NCBI RefSeq assembly: GCF_028898845.1
Contig: NZ_CP118575.1
Span: 1-64,000 of the forward strand
Direction of reading: 5' to 3'
Origin: Streptomyces sp. WZ-12
Lineage (GTDB): Bacteria; Actinomycetota; Actinomycetes; Streptomycetales; Streptomycetaceae
DNA: 64,000 bases
The translations under genes and the position numbers were made by a program. Positions 32,378-41,202 of the stretch are shown here, one piece after another. The first letter of the stretch is position 1; each line of letters starts with the position of its first letter. The notes below the pieces were generated by a model. It made no database searches. It worked only from the letters and a program-made list of their open reading frames with translations, and had not been told where the DNA came from.

Positions 32378-32463
32378 CCCGGGCACAGATCTACTACCGC
32401 TTCGGCCCGCACAACATCACCACGAGCCAGACGCGAGACAGTGCAGCACCCCCCAACACCTGA
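32239..32463 (+). CDS. small ORF overlapping the HNH frame
   Basis: 74 codons with Streptomyces-like third-position GC: ALNVDLAEPPLGTTVRIGRR, then NNTMTRAQIYYRFGPHNI. It may be an independent gene or the displaced C-terminus of the HNH frame. No family recognised. Confidence 0.4.
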   Translation: MLAARALNVDLAEPPLGTTVRIGRRTWRRMADGWSAQDRYRGNNTMTRAQIYYRFGPHNITTSQTRDSAAPPNT

Positions 32464-32478
32464 CGCTCTCGCGCCAAC

Positions 32479-32591
32479 TCAGTCGCTCTCCCCGGCGGCC
32501 AGGACCTCGCGTAGAAGCGGGCGCACTGTTCGCCAGTGAGGGCGTCGCCGATAGCGTTGATGGTGTGTTGATCGCGGTTCGGCAGGTTCAA
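32479..32591 (-). pseudogene. frameshifted fragment of a small gene
   Basis: From an ATG at 32591 the frame reads MNLPNRDQHTINAIGDAL, then TGEQCARFYAR. A one-base shift would continue with REVLAAGESD and a stop at 32479. This looks like the 5' end of a small actinomycete gene. The family name is not known to me. Confidence 0.35.
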
Positions 32592-32690
32592 CGATGCTCG
32601 CCGAGGGAGGTTGCAGGCAGCGATCGGGGAGGAAGTGGCAGCGGTGACAGGCTGTGGGGTATCTGGGCTGACCTGCGGAGGCGTAAGCGG

Positions 32691-32891
32691 CTACGCAGGG
32701 CGCGGGCAGCCGCAGGGCAGCGTGAATGGGATACCTGTTGCCGGGTCGACCACCATCACGCATCCCGCACACCGCCGGACACGACGCCGCCCCCATCGGC
32801 TGCGTGGTGGCCGAGGATGCCCTTCGGCCGCCCGCGCCTCGCGGTACGCCCTTACCGTCGCCGCGTACCGCGGGTTGGTCCACTCAGACAT
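32691..32891 (-). CDS. small zinc-ribbon-like protein
   Basis: 66 residues from the ATG at 32891, with AGGAGG upstream. It has a very basic middle (PRPPRSRWGRRRVRR) followed by C-x2-C (CAGC) and C-x-C (CGC) about 20 residues apart, possibly binding zinc. The longer frame upstream is non-coding. Function unknown. Confidence 0.6.
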   Translation of the reverse strand: MSEWTNPRYAATVRAYREARAAEGHPRPPRSRWGRRRVRRCAGCVMVVDPATGIPFTLPCGCPRPA

Positions 32892-32964
32892 CGTGCCTCC
32901 TGGCAGCAGGATACGGGTGTGCCCTGCCCCGGTGAACCGGAGCAGGGCACCAAGTTGACGCGGT

Positions 32965-33471
32965 TCAGGCAGCGTTGGGGCCGGTGTTGGAGCAGTCGGC
33001 GCCGCAGCCGGCGGGCGGCGGTTCGGAATGCTCACAGGTCGCGGCCACCGGGATGGTGCCATCGGTCGGCGGCAGCCACAGCCGCACGTCGACCGCGTAT
33101 CCGGCATCCGTGATCCGGGCCATGGTTCGCCTGAGCGCCCCGGGGTCGTGGCGCGAGGTGTCCGGGCGTTCGGGGACATGATGTACGAACCTGTGGAGGC
33201 TCCGGCACAGACCGGCGTACACGCCGGTGTGCAGAATCAGCGCGTGCCAGCCCTCGTCAACGACCCGTGACGGCCGCAGCCGTTCACCCGGGAACTGCGA
33301 GCACGCGGCGACGAACTTCAGCGCCTCGTTGACGATCCGTTCGGCGACGTCGCGATCCATGTCGGTGTTGTTGTCCAGCACGGTTGCGACAACGCCCGTG
33401 AACGCCTCCGACGCGATGAGGTCTCGCGCGCTGGACACTTCCTGGGCAGTCTGCTCCTGTAGGACGGTCAC
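32965..33471 (-). CDS. hypothetical protein with conserved W-H ... Y ... C ... H-H pattern
   Basis: 168 residues from the GTG at 33471 (GTGACCGTC), preceded by AAGGGAG. The centre reads VVDEGWHALILHTGVYAGLC and RSLHRFVHHVPERPD, which resembles the W-H-x(n)-Y-x3-C-x(n)-H-x-P core of glycine-rich-domain-like proteins. The C-terminus is Pro- and Cys-rich with C-x3-C pairs. It may bind a metal. The role is not known. Confidence 0.6.
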   Translation of the reverse strand: MTVLQEQTAQEVSSARDLIASEAFTGVVATVLDNNTDMDRDVAERIVNEALKFVAACSQFPGERLRPSRVVDEGWHALILHTGVYAGLCRSLHRFVHHVPERPDTSRHDPGALRRTMARITDAGYAVDVRLWLPPTDGTIPVAATCEHSEPPPAGCGADCSNTGPNAA

Positions 33472-33602
33472 CGTTTCTCCCTTCGTTGGTGTGCGGTGGC
33501 TCCTGCCGGACCGAGTTCGTTGGACCGGTCCCGGTCCGGCAGGAACTTCCTGGGTGACGCCGGCGGGGGCGTACGCGCTTGCCAGCACGCACCCGCCGGG
33601 GG

Positions 33603-33821
33603 CTATGAAGTGGTGCGGGCGCCGCAGCGGCAGGCGTGCCGCGCGTCGGTGTGCGATGTCCCCAGAGCCTCGGGGGAGGCATCCGGGACGCTGGCTGGAG
33701 CGGGGGACGCGTGCCCATCCGAGGCGCCGGTGAGGATCGCGGCGGGGGCTGCAAGCGCGGCTATAGCCAGTGCCACGAACGGCGGCCAGCACCGATCCGG
33801 CTTGGCATGACGGCCGCTCAC
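33603..33821 (-). CDS. small secreted or membrane-anchored protein
   Basis: 72 residues from the GTG at 33821, overlapping the ATPase gene's stop (GTGA). A basic start and one hydrophobic helix (WPPFVALAIAALAAPAAIL) look like a signal anchor. A short polar tail ends in CRCGARTTS. It is coupled to the ATP-binding protein gene. Confidence 0.5.
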   Translation of the reverse strand: MSGRHAKPDRCWPPFVALAIAALAAPAAILTGASDGHASPAPASVPDASPEALGTSHTDARHACRCGARTTS

Positions 33822-34294
33822 CGGTCGGCCACCCGCAGCAGCGCCCACACCGTTTTCCCGCCGGTCAACCGCTGCGTCACGCCCCAGTCGGCGGCGAGGA
33901 CAGCGACGACGGCCAGGCCGTGGCCGGTCTCCTGGTCTTCCTGCACCGTGCGTTGGACGGGCCGGCGGCCGGATGGGTCGGAGACCGCTATGCGCACGGT
34001 GTCGGGCCGCGGGCGCTCGATCTCCAGGCGGCACCGTACGGGCTCATCCCCCGGCAGCAAGGTCGGATTCGCGTGCTGGACCGCGTTGGTGACGAGCTCG
34101 GAGGCGACCAGTGCCGCATCCTCGATCAGTTCGTCGGGCATCGCCCAGCAGGTGAGCGTGGTGCGCGCGGCCATCCGCGCCAAGGCGGCGGACGGCGGGA
34201 TGCACACAAGGCTGGTGCTGTAGCCCGGGTGTCCGGTTGCCCGCGGGCGCATCGGCTGAGCCGGGTACGCCGGGAACGACGCAATCACCGTCAC
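33818..34294 (-). CDS. anti-sigma-factor-like ATP-binding protein (HATPase)
   Basis: 158 residues from the GTG at 34294, with GGGGAGG upstream. The Bergerat-fold N-box is LVASELVTNAVQHANP and the G1 box VSDPSGRRPV. The later loop ETGHGLAVVAVLAADWGV matches the Streptomyces RsbW/SpoIIAB-like regulators that often sit next to XRE/DUF397 pairs, as here. It may act as a serine kinase or anti-sigma protein. It overlaps genes on both sides. Confidence 0.78.
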   Translation of the reverse strand: MTVIASFPAYPAQPMRPRATGHPGYSTSLVCIPPSAALARMAARTTLTCWAMPDELIEDAALVASELVTNAVQHANPTLLPGDEPVRCRLEIERPRPDTVRIAVSDPSGRRPVQRTVQEDQETGHGLAVVAVLAADWGVTQRLTGGKTVWALLRVADR

Positions 34295-34482
34295 TGGATG
34301 CCTCCCCGGTCGGCGTAGGTTTGCAGTTCCTCGGAGGACCAATCGGCGAAATCGCCGTGCGCGACGGCGTATTCGCGGGCGGGGGTGCTTATCGGCCGCG
34401 GGCCGTCGTCGGCCGTCGCGGTACCGCTCTGGGGGTTGGCCGCCTCGAACTCTTCAGCGGCCTTTGCTGCGCTGGTGTTCAT
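34291..34482 (-). CDS. small hypothetical protein
   Basis: 63 residues from the ATG at 34482. A GTG/ATG further out at 34515 is an alternative. It is acidic, with AAKAAEEFEAAN and a C-terminal DFADWSSEELQTYADR. Its stop overlaps the ATPase start. Such small proteins are usual beside HATPase/DUF397 clusters. No function can be given. Confidence 0.5.
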   Translation of the reverse strand: MNTSAAKAAEEFEAANPQSGTATADDGPRPISTPAREYAVAHGDFADWSSEELQTYADRGGIQ

Positions 34483-34722
34483 CCGCGCTCCGTTCACCAC
34501 GTGCCCGGAGATCAACAGCGGGCCACTGTGTCACTACGACATGTAGTCGAGAACTCCATTAGAGTGCGCCATGCAATCCCATAGTGCAAGCCCGTGAAGA
34601 AATCTCGCCCGGATCGGGTGGTGGCAAGGAGGGGCAATACAGTGGCTGACCGGCGGCAACGCGATGGGGCAGACTTGCACCACGCAAACGCGTCAAGGAA
34701 GCGACGGAGGAGAGGGGGGCCG

Positions 34723-35565
34723 GTGGAAACGCAGGGATCGACCGTGCGGCGGCGTCGCCTTGGCGCTGAGATGAGAGCGCTACGCGAGCGGGCTGGCCTG
34801 GACCAAAGCGACGCGGCCAAGGAGTTGGAGTGCTCCACCTCCAAGATCAGCCGTCTGGAGAAGGGACAGGGCCGCGTCTCCTTCAAGGCCATGGAGATGG
34901 ATCGTCTGCTGGCCCTGTACGGTGCAGACGACGTCGAGAAGGCCAAGATGCACGAAATCCGGCGTGCGGCCTCGGAGTTGGGCTGGTGGGAGCAAGCCCA
35001 GTACGAGGAGGTCCTACCGTCGGGCCTTGGCGTCTACGTCGGGCTGGAGTACGCCGCCCGGCAGGTCCAGGCATGGGAACCGCTGCTCGTCCCGGGCTTG
35101 CTGCAAACTCCGCAGTATGCGCGGGCCGTCTTCGGTGAAGCACCGGACACCGACCGTCAGGTCGACATCCGGCTGAAGCGCCAAGAACGACTGACGGACC
35201 CGGACAACCCATTGGAGCTCTGGGCCATCATCGACGAGTTCGCTCTACGGCGGCCGATGGGTGGCCCAGAGGTGATGCGAGAGCAGGTCGCCGTGCTCGC
35301 CGAAGCCGCGGCGCGGCCGAACGTCACGATTCAGATCTTCCCCGCGGACAAACCTCATCACCCGGGCTTGGTTGGCGCGTTCAGCATCCTCAACTTCGGC
35401 CCCTCGGACCCGCAAGTCGGCTATGTCGATTCGTTCGCCGGCAATTCGTTTCTGGAGCGAGACTCACAAATCGTCGCTCTCACCCACGTGTTCAGTCTGC
35501 TCAAGGCTGGCGCGCTTGATATCCCAGAATCCGCGGCGTTGCTGCACACGCTGGCCGCCGCATAG
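34723..35565 (+). CDS. XRE-family regulator with DUF5753-like domain (Scr1 type)
   Basis: 280 residues from the GTG at 34723, preceded by GGAGGAGAGGGG. The HTH is RRRRLGAEMRALRERAGLDQ ... CSTSKISRLEKGQG (about residues 9-45). The rest is the DUF5753-like domain: WEPLLVPGLLQTPQYARAVF, DEFALRRPMGG, IQIFPADKPHHPGL. It forms the typical Streptomyces pair with the DUF397 gene nine bases downstream, described elsewhere as a toxin-antitoxin-like, development-affecting module (Scr1/Scr2). Confidence 0.88.
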   Translation: METQGSTVRRRRLGAEMRALRERAGLDQSDAAKELECSTSKISRLEKGQGRVSFKAMEMDRLLALYGADDVEKAKMHEIRRAASELGWWEQAQYEEVLPSGLGVYVGLEYAARQVQAWEPLLVPGLLQTPQYARAVFGEAPDTDRQVDIRLKRQERLTDPDNPLELWAIIDEFALRRPMGGPEVMREQVAVLAEAAARPNVTIQIFPADKPHHPGLVGAFSILNFGPSDPQVGYVDSFAGNSFLERDSQIVALTHVFSLLKAGALDIPESAALLHTLAAA

Positions 35566-35573
35566 GAGTAGCT

Positions 35574-35801
35574 ATGAACACCCCGACCCCTCCCCCTGTC
35601 GACTTCGCCGCCCTGAACTGGGTAAAAGCCACTGCCAGCAGCAATCAAGGGGCCTGCGTTGAACTCGCCGCTGCCCCTCAGGGGTGGGTCGCTCTGCGAG
35701 ACAGCAAGAACAAGGACCGGGAACCGCTACTGTTCACTCCTGCTGAGCTGACGGCCTTTCTCGATGGGGCCAAGGGCGGCGAATTCGATCACCTCACCTG
35801 A
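35574..35801 (+). CDS. DUF397 protein (Scr2-like partner)
   Basis: 75 residues, ATG with AGGAG upstream. It shows the DUF397 pattern: NWVKATASSNQGACVELA, then VALRDSKNKDREPLLFTPAE, with the family's closing aromatic/acidic FLDGAKGGEFDHL. It is co-transcribed with the XRE gene. Confidence 0.88.
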   Translation: MNTPTPPPVDFAALNWVKATASSNQGACVELAAAPQGWVALRDSKNKDREPLLFTPAELTAFLDGAKGGEFDHLT

Positions 35802-35900
35802 TGTAGGGCATCTCGAATCCGTACGGCGGCAGCGGGTAAACCCGCAGGTCGTTAGGGGCCAATTGGCCCCGGAACGCGGAACCTACACCTGACAAACAGC

Positions 35901-35944
35901 CGCCGGCGGGGCCGCTCCAGCTCGGAGCGGCCCCGCCGGCGTTT
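35901..35944 (+). terminator. strong terminator after XRE/DUF397
   Basis: An 18-bp perfect stem (CGCCGGCGGGGCCGCTCC with its complement at 35924-35941), a 5-base loop, then TTTC. It lies 100 bases past the DUF397 stop and faces the converging VirB4-like gene. Confidence 0.9.
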
Positions 35945-36063
35945 CAATGGTCCCGGCGCTTGGGCGAGCCGTTCGTGCAACACGGCGGGACCGGGGACCA
36001 GGGGCAGACGAAGCGGCCCGCCCTCAACTCCCCGATGAGGGCGGTCGTCGGCGGGTGAGTGCG

Positions 36064-38217
36064 TCAGAGATCGGAGGGCAGTTGCTTGCCCGTTTCCCCG
36101 TCGTATGCGATGCCGGTCGGTGACAGCCGGATCGTGCGCGAAGCAGCGCGGGCACCTTCTTTCCAGTTCTTTCCCCCGATCGCTACTTGGACGGTTACGT
36201 CAGCCAGAGGGTCGCTGACCGGCAGCTCAATCTCTGGGGTGGCGGGGTACAACCCCTTCTTGACGCTCTGGGCGCTCCGACCATCGGCATCAATGCGCAG
36301 AAATTTAGCGTTGGGGTCGAAATACGATCGCAGTTCGAGGATGACGTGATCCTTGCCGGTGGTCCAGTGGGCCACGACATCGGCGTTGACACTGTCGATG
36401 TTGAGTGCTGCTCCCGACCTGCCCTTGTAGGCGATGGCCTTTTGTTGGCGCTGTTCCTGCTGTTGGTCGTCATCAGCGTTCTGCCAGACGCCGGCGGCGG
36501 CGATGGCCAGGGCTGCGATAACGACGATGTAGGGCCAGGTACGCCGACGTGCGCGGGGCTGGGGCTGGCCGTCGGCCATGGGCGCGATCCCGGCCGGGGG
36601 CACAGGCGCGGGAGGCTGGGGGCCTCGATGCCATTGTGCGGAGTCATCGTCGGTGTGCTCGAACCAGGCTGAGCTGTCGTTGTGCCCCATGCGGGCGACG
36701 GTAGCGCGCAGTTGTGCGGCCTGGGCAGTGTTCCCGGACAGTTCGGCCATCTTCGCTCTCGTGATGAGCCAGGCTGTTGCCTGGGGGGAGTTGATGCCGT
36801 GGGCGGTGATGTCCTCGCGCTCGCCCAGGGCGGCGAGTTCGGAGGCTTCGATCAGCCGGCCTTCGCGGGCGGCCTGGACGACGGCGTGGTGTCGGCTGTC
36901 GAGCTGCGGCCCGGTGTAGACGGTGTCGATGGTGTTCGGCGGCAGTTCGAAGTCCCACCCGCCCTGGGCGGTGTCCGTGTCGTTCTCTTCGGGTGCCGTG
37001 TCCTTGGTCAAGGACACGGCCGGTTCCTCTTGCTCGCTGGCAAGGGCCTGTTGTGCCTTGCGGCGCCGGGTGGAGGTGTCGGTCAGTTGGGCCTCTTCCT
37101 CGCTGAGGGTGGTCTGAACGACGTCGTAGAAGTCGGGGCCGACCTTCCACAGGGCCTGTCCAGGCTGCAGGGCTGGAATCTTGGCGATGGCCCAGGCGGG
37201 CAGTCCGAGGAGGGCGCCGACGGTGGCGGCCTCCTCGGGACCGAGGCGTCCGACGTGCGCGATCTCGCACAACTTGGCCAGGTCCTGTGCGCGGCCGTCG
37301 CCGAGGTCGGACAGCGTGTGCATGATCACCTTCAGCGACAGGGCCGCCTTGCGGCTGTTCTTCAACAGCCGTTGGATCAACTCGGCCGTGGCGGGGCTCA
37401 GGAGGATCTGCCACGCCTCCTCAAGGACCAAGTGGCGGTGCACGGCGGTCGACTGCCGCAGCCACACGTGCTCGACCCAGCACGTGATCGCGGCCATGAG
37501 AGCGGGGATCGCGGGGCTGTTGCGGTCAAGGCTGCTGAAGTCGAAGCTGACGATGGGCAGGTCCGTGGGGGGCAGACTGGCGTTGGGGCCGTCGAACAGG
37601 CCGCGCAACGATCCATCGGTGTAGCGGGACAGGGCGATCGCCACGCCCTCACCCCACACGGCAAGTTTCTCCGCTGGCCAACGGCCGTCCTCCGGGCTCA
37701 CCAACGCGTCGACCAGGCCGGCGAGCGTGCCGGCCTTGGGGCTGTTGAGGCCGTGTTGAAGAGCGTGGGTGGACTGGGGGTTGAGCGCGGCGGGTTCGAC
37801 CGCGGCGATCAGCGAGCGAATCAACTGCTCCCGTACCTCGGTTGCGAACTCCGGGCTGCATGGGTTCAGGCTGAAGGAGCCCGCCTCCACGACCAAGCCG
37901 TCAAGAGACCGGGTAAGGGGGGCCCACTCGCCGGCTGCGGTCTCCTCTCCAAAAGAGTCGATCACGACGGCCTGGTGGCCGTGGTGCAGGATCTCCCGGC
38001 GCACCCAGGTCTTGTCCGTCGTGGACTTGCCCGACCCGAGTCCGCCCAGGGCCAAGGAGTTGGTAGCGGGCAGGATGCCATCGTCGACCAAGACGGGAGA
38101 GAGGTGGAAGGGGCGGCCGTCGGTTGCGCAGCGGCCGATCAGGACGCCGGGAAACTGCGCGTTGGAGGCGACCAGCGGCGCCGTGATGGCGGCGTGCGTC
38201 GCGGGCAGGCGGATCAC
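36064..38217 (-). CDS. VirB4-like conjugation ATPase with C-terminal membrane-anchored domain
   Basis: 717 residues from the GTG at 38217, overlapping the upstream stop (GTGA). Walker A is LGGLGSGKSTTDKT near residue 55, followed by VVIDSFGEET. Walker B is HLVLEEAWQILLS (about 270), and IMHTLSDLGDG follows. This is the VirB4/TraC layout that powers type IV-like secretion. After about residue 480 comes a linker, then one transmembrane helix (YIVVIAALAIAAAGVW, about 570) and a 130-residue domain that would lie outside the membrane. That tail is unusual for VirB4. Confidence 0.8.
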   Translation of the reverse strand: MIRLPATHAAITAPLVASNAQFPGVLIGRCATDGRPFHLSPVLVDDGILPATNSLALGGLGSGKSTTDKTWVRREILHHGHQAVVIDSFGEETAAGEWAPLTRSLDGLVVEAGSFSLNPCSPEFATEVREQLIRSLIAAVEPAALNPQSTHALQHGLNSPKAGTLAGLVDALVSPEDGRWPAEKLAVWGEGVAIALSRYTDGSLRGLFDGPNASLPPTDLPIVSFDFSSLDRNSPAIPALMAAITCWVEHVWLRQSTAVHRHLVLEEAWQILLSPATAELIQRLLKNSRKAALSLKVIMHTLSDLGDGRAQDLAKLCEIAHVGRLGPEEAATVGALLGLPAWAIAKIPALQPGQALWKVGPDFYDVVQTTLSEEEAQLTDTSTRRRKAQQALASEQEEPAVSLTKDTAPEENDTDTAQGGWDFELPPNTIDTVYTGPQLDSRHHAVVQAAREGRLIEASELAALGEREDITAHGINSPQATAWLITRAKMAELSGNTAQAAQLRATVARMGHNDSSAWFEHTDDDSAQWHRGPQPPAPVPPAGIAPMADGQPQPRARRRTWPYIVVIAALAIAAAGVWQNADDDQQQEQRQQKAIAYKGRSGAALNIDSVNADVVAHWTTGKDHVILELRSYFDPNAKFLRIDADGRSAQSVKKGLYPATPEIELPVSDPLADVTVQVAIGGKNWKEGARAASRTIRLSPTGIAYDGETGKQLPSDL

Positions 38218-39311
38218 AGGATGGCCCCTTTCCGAGTGGGTGCGCCGTGTGGGGTCGTCATGACGTGGGCGCGCTGTTGCTGGCCGGTGAGCCAGTCCAG
38301 GCAGATGCGGTGTCGGTCGGCGGTCAGGGAGACGTCCCAACGCGCGTCCGTGACCTCTTCGGGACTGTCGCCCCACACGGTCAGGTAGGCGTCGACGTCG
38401 ACGAGAGAGGCGCCTTGTACGAGGGCGTCGCGGGTGGTGTCGCTGGCCGCCGCGTGCGTGTCCTGCTTGATCTTGTCTGTGGTGAAGGCGCCGGCTGCGG
38501 CGTCCTGCCACTTCGCGGAGCGGCGCGACTGCGCAGGCGGCAGTGGACGGTAGAGCACCGCGAAGGAACGGTCCCGAGAAGGTTCTTGGGTGCGGTCGGC
38601 GTCTTGGCCGAGCAGGAACTTGGGCATCAGGTCGCCGGCTGTCTCGGCGGGCCAGCCGGTGATCCGTGCGGTTGCCGCATACCGGCCGTCCTCAAGTTCG
38701 GCGCAGGTGGCGGACCGGCCGGTCGCGGCGGGGGCCGGCCCCGGGGTGACCTGGGCCAGGACGCCGAGCGCGGCGAACTCGCCCTCGATCGTGTTGAGAA
38801 CGCGCTCGGGCTGGCCGATCAGCCCCTTGGGGATGTGCACGGAGATCGTCTGGGCATGGTCGGTGTACTCGCCCGCTTCGGCGTAGTGGGCGACGTGCAC
38901 CTGAATCCCCGCGGTGCGGGACTGGTCGGCCGCGAACGTCAGCGCGCGGGCGAACGCCCCGTGGAACGAGGCCCGCAGGTAGGGGTCTTGCATGGTGCCG
39001 TGGTGCGGGTACAGCGTCCACGTCCTGGTCGTGCCGGCGCTCGTAGCCACGTCGGCAGTGGTGCGGCGCTCGCGCCAGTACCGGACGCCGACCGCTGCCC
39101 AGCGGGCGATCGAGCGGCGTCCGGGCGCGATGTTGATCAGTCCGGCGATTCCGGCGACGGCACCGAACGCCCAGACGGGCGGCGTCTGGAGCATCGACGA
39201 TGCCAGGATCGCGGCCCCTGCCCCCGCGTTTACCTTCGTGATCACGACCTCTGCGGGGCTCAGCCCGCGCTGGATAGCAGGGACGCGGTAGCCGGGGGAC
39301 AGGGAGTACAT
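38214..39311 (-). CDS. SCO6880-like membrane protein of actinomycete transfer systems
   Basis: 365 residues, ATG with AAGGAGGG upstream. Two N-terminal hydrophobic segments (AGAGAAILASSML; VWAFGAVAGIAGLINIA) are followed by a large soluble domain (about 100-365) with GYRVPAIQRGLSPAEV at the start and TVWGDSPEEVTDARW near the end. It resembles the SCO6880-type proteins found beside VirB4-like ATPases in Streptomyces mobile elements, with PrgI/EccE-like topology. Probably part of the transfer channel. No enzyme motif seen. Confidence 0.7.
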   Translation of the reverse strand: MYSLSPGYRVPAIQRGLSPAEVVITKVNAGAGAAILASSMLQTPPVWAFGAVAGIAGLINIAPGRRSIARWAAVGVRYWRERRTTADVATSAGTTRTWTLYPHHGTMQDPYLRASFHGAFARALTFAADQSRTAGIQVHVAHYAEAGEYTDHAQTISVHIPKGLIGQPERVLNTIEGEFAALGVLAQVTPGPAPAATGRSATCAELEDGRYAATARITGWPAETAGDLMPKFLLGQDADRTQEPSRDRSFAVLYRPLPPAQSRRSAKWQDAAAGAFTTDKIKQDTHAAASDTTRDALVQGASLVDVDAYLTVWGDSPEEVTDARWDVSLTADRHRICLDWLTGQQQRAHVMTTPHGAPTRKGAIL

Positions 39312-39323
39312 CGAGAACCCTCC

Positions 39324-40859
39324 TTAAGGGGTGGCCGGCCCGCCGCCCGACTGCGGCGGTGGCGGCGAGTTGGGCGGCGGCGTCGGCCGTGACGGCGTGC
39401 GCCTGGACGCGGGCGCGGGACTGGGGTTGGCGGCGGGTGTCCTGCGTGCTGCGGGCTGGTTGTTGGCAGCGCGGGCCTGACGGCGCGCTTCGGTGAGCCG
39501 CTGCGTGCGCGCGGCGTCGTTGTTGATCTGATCGATGACCGAGTCGGTTGTCAGCCGTCCCGGCCGTGGCCGGGGCCGGCCCCCGTACGCGGCGAACAGA
39601 ACGTCGCCGTCCTGGGCCATGGCACGGCCCGGAGTGGCGACCACACGCGGCCCGCGAGGGCTGGATTCCTGCTCGTGGAAGTCGGGCACGCCGAGCGAAA
39701 CGGCCCTGCGCACCAGCGGGTTGGATGTGCGGTTCTCCACCATGGTCCGGGCCGCGCGGGCCATCCGGGGCCCGATGTACGGCACTCCGTGGAAGATCAG
39801 CCGCAGTATCAGGACGTCGGCCGCGACCAGGAGCACCGCGTCCATCACCAGCGAGCCCTGAGCGAGCTTCACGAACGGCGCGACCAAGAGCAAGGCCATG
39901 GGGGCGAACATGAGCCCCAACAGGCGCTGCGCCCACCGCTGGACGGCCTCTGTGTCGCCTCCACGAGCCAGCGACGCGATCACCAGCGGTGAGATGCAGA
40001 CGAACACCAGAAGGCCCGGCTGGCGGGTCATGAACACCAGCGCGGCGAAGCCGAGGGCGACACACAGTGCCGAGACGATGATCAGGATCGCCAGCGGATT
40101 GCCCGCATCGGCCCCGCTCTTGAGGTCTTGGGTGATGGCGCCGAATAGGGAGGACTCATCGGAGTTGAACGCTGCGGTGAACCCGTCGCTGACGGCCTTG
40201 TTCAGCAGCATGACGGCGCCGGGCACGCACGCCATGCCGGCTACGGCCACCAGCGTCCACCCTGTGGAGTGCCCCATCTGCCGCAGGCGGGGTGCGCCCT
40301 GCCACGCGGACAGGCCGCACACCACAACCACACAGACGAAGATCGCCACCGCCAGGTGCTGACCAAGCCACAAGAACGGGGCGAAGATGGCGTTATCAGC
40401 CTTTTCTGGAGCCCAGGCGTCCTTGGGGGCAAGAAGGCCCTTGATCTTGTCGATCAGCCAATTGGCGAGGTCTTTGACGTGCTGGGAGGCTCCGGCGGTC
40501 AGCCCGCTTCCGCCTCCGTCTCCGCCCCCACCGCCGGACAAGCCAGGAACGTCCTTAGTGCGGTTCTCGCACAGCTTTTGCGCGACACCCTTGAGCAGCG
40601 CGCACGGCCCCGAGGAGCCCTTTTGTGAGGACTCGCCCTGTGACTCACAGTCGAGCTTAGCCGGGCCTTCAAGACCCTTGCACCGCTCGGTTTCTGACGG
40701 TTCGTCGTGACAGAACTTTCTCGCTTCTCCTTTGACGGAGTCGCAGGTGGTTTTGGGGTCCGCCTGGGCGGGGCTGGACTGCGGGCCGATCAGAACACCC
40801 ACCACGGCCAGCAGCAACGCCAGACACCACACGCGGCCCCAATTCAGCGGCGACGTCAT
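39324..40859 (-). CDS. polytopic VirB6/TrbL-like transfer protein
   Basis: 511 residues. An N-terminal signal-like segment (VWCLALLLAVVGVLIGPQ) is followed by a Cys-rich extracytoplasmic region (TTCDSVKGEARKFC, ERCKGLEGPAKLDC) and a glycine-rich stretch. About six membrane helices follow (LAVAIFVCVVVVCGLSAW, LAILIIVSALCVALGFAAL, GLLVFVCISPLVIASLA, and others). The C-terminus (about 390-511) is Pro/Arg-rich and disordered. This is the architecture of VirB6/TrbL channel components. Start ATG has AGGGGG upstream. Confidence 0.72.
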   Translation of the reverse strand: MTSPLNWGRVWCLALLLAVVGVLIGPQSSPAQADPKTTCDSVKGEARKFCHDEPSETERCKGLEGPAKLDCESQGESSQKGSSGPCALLKGVAQKLCENRTKDVPGLSGGGGGDGGGSGLTAGASQHVKDLANWLIDKIKGLLAPKDAWAPEKADNAIFAPFLWLGQHLAVAIFVCVVVVCGLSAWQGAPRLRQMGHSTGWTLVAVAGMACVPGAVMLLNKAVSDGFTAAFNSDESSLFGAITQDLKSGADAGNPLAILIIVSALCVALGFAALVFMTRQPGLLVFVCISPLVIASLARGGDTEAVQRWAQRLLGLMFAPMALLLVAPFVKLAQGSLVMDAVLLVAADVLILRLIFHGVPYIGPRMARAARTMVENRTSNPLVRRAVSLGVPDFHEQESSPRGPRVVATPGRAMAQDGDVLFAAYGGRPRPRPGRLTTDSVIDQINNDAARTQRLTEARRQARAANNQPAARRTPAANPSPAPASRRTPSRPTPPPNSPPPPQSGGGPATP

Positions 40860-40890
40860 CGCACACCCCCTTTCCTTTGCTGGCTATGCG

Positions 40891-41199
40891 CTAGTGGGAG
40901 CCCGTCACGGTCGAGAACAACTGGCCGCCGTACATGGCCAGTACGACAGCGACGAACAGTGTGCCGATCGCCATGGAGCCGTGGCGAAGTGCACGCTTCG
41001 GGTCGCCGCTGAGGCTGAAAAGCATTCGCACAGCGATGACGGCGATAACGGCGGCAATTCCCTTGGTAACCAGACCCGCTCCGGTCAATCCAATGGAATT
41101 AAAGAAGTCGCTGAACCCTCCGGACAGGTCTTGCGGCTTGGCGAGCTGAACGGTCTTGCCGAGGGTCTTAGCGACGATGACGGACGTGGACATGGGCAT
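40891..41199 (-). CDS. small two-helix membrane protein (pilin/VirB2-like)
   Basis: 102 residues from the ATG at 41199, with AAGGAG upstream. Two hydrophobic helices (LVTKGIAAVIAVIAVRMLF and GTLFVAVVLAMYGGQLF) flank a short basic loop (GDPKRALRH). The size and position in the transfer operon suggest a VirB2- or VirB3-like part. Confidence 0.6.
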   Translation of the reverse strand: MPMSTSVIVAKTLGKTVQLAKPQDLSGGFSDFFNSIGLTGAGLVTKGIAAVIAVIAVRMLFSLSGDPKRALRHGSMAIGTLFVAVVLAMYGGQLFSTVTGSH

Positions 41200-41202
41200 G
41201 GG

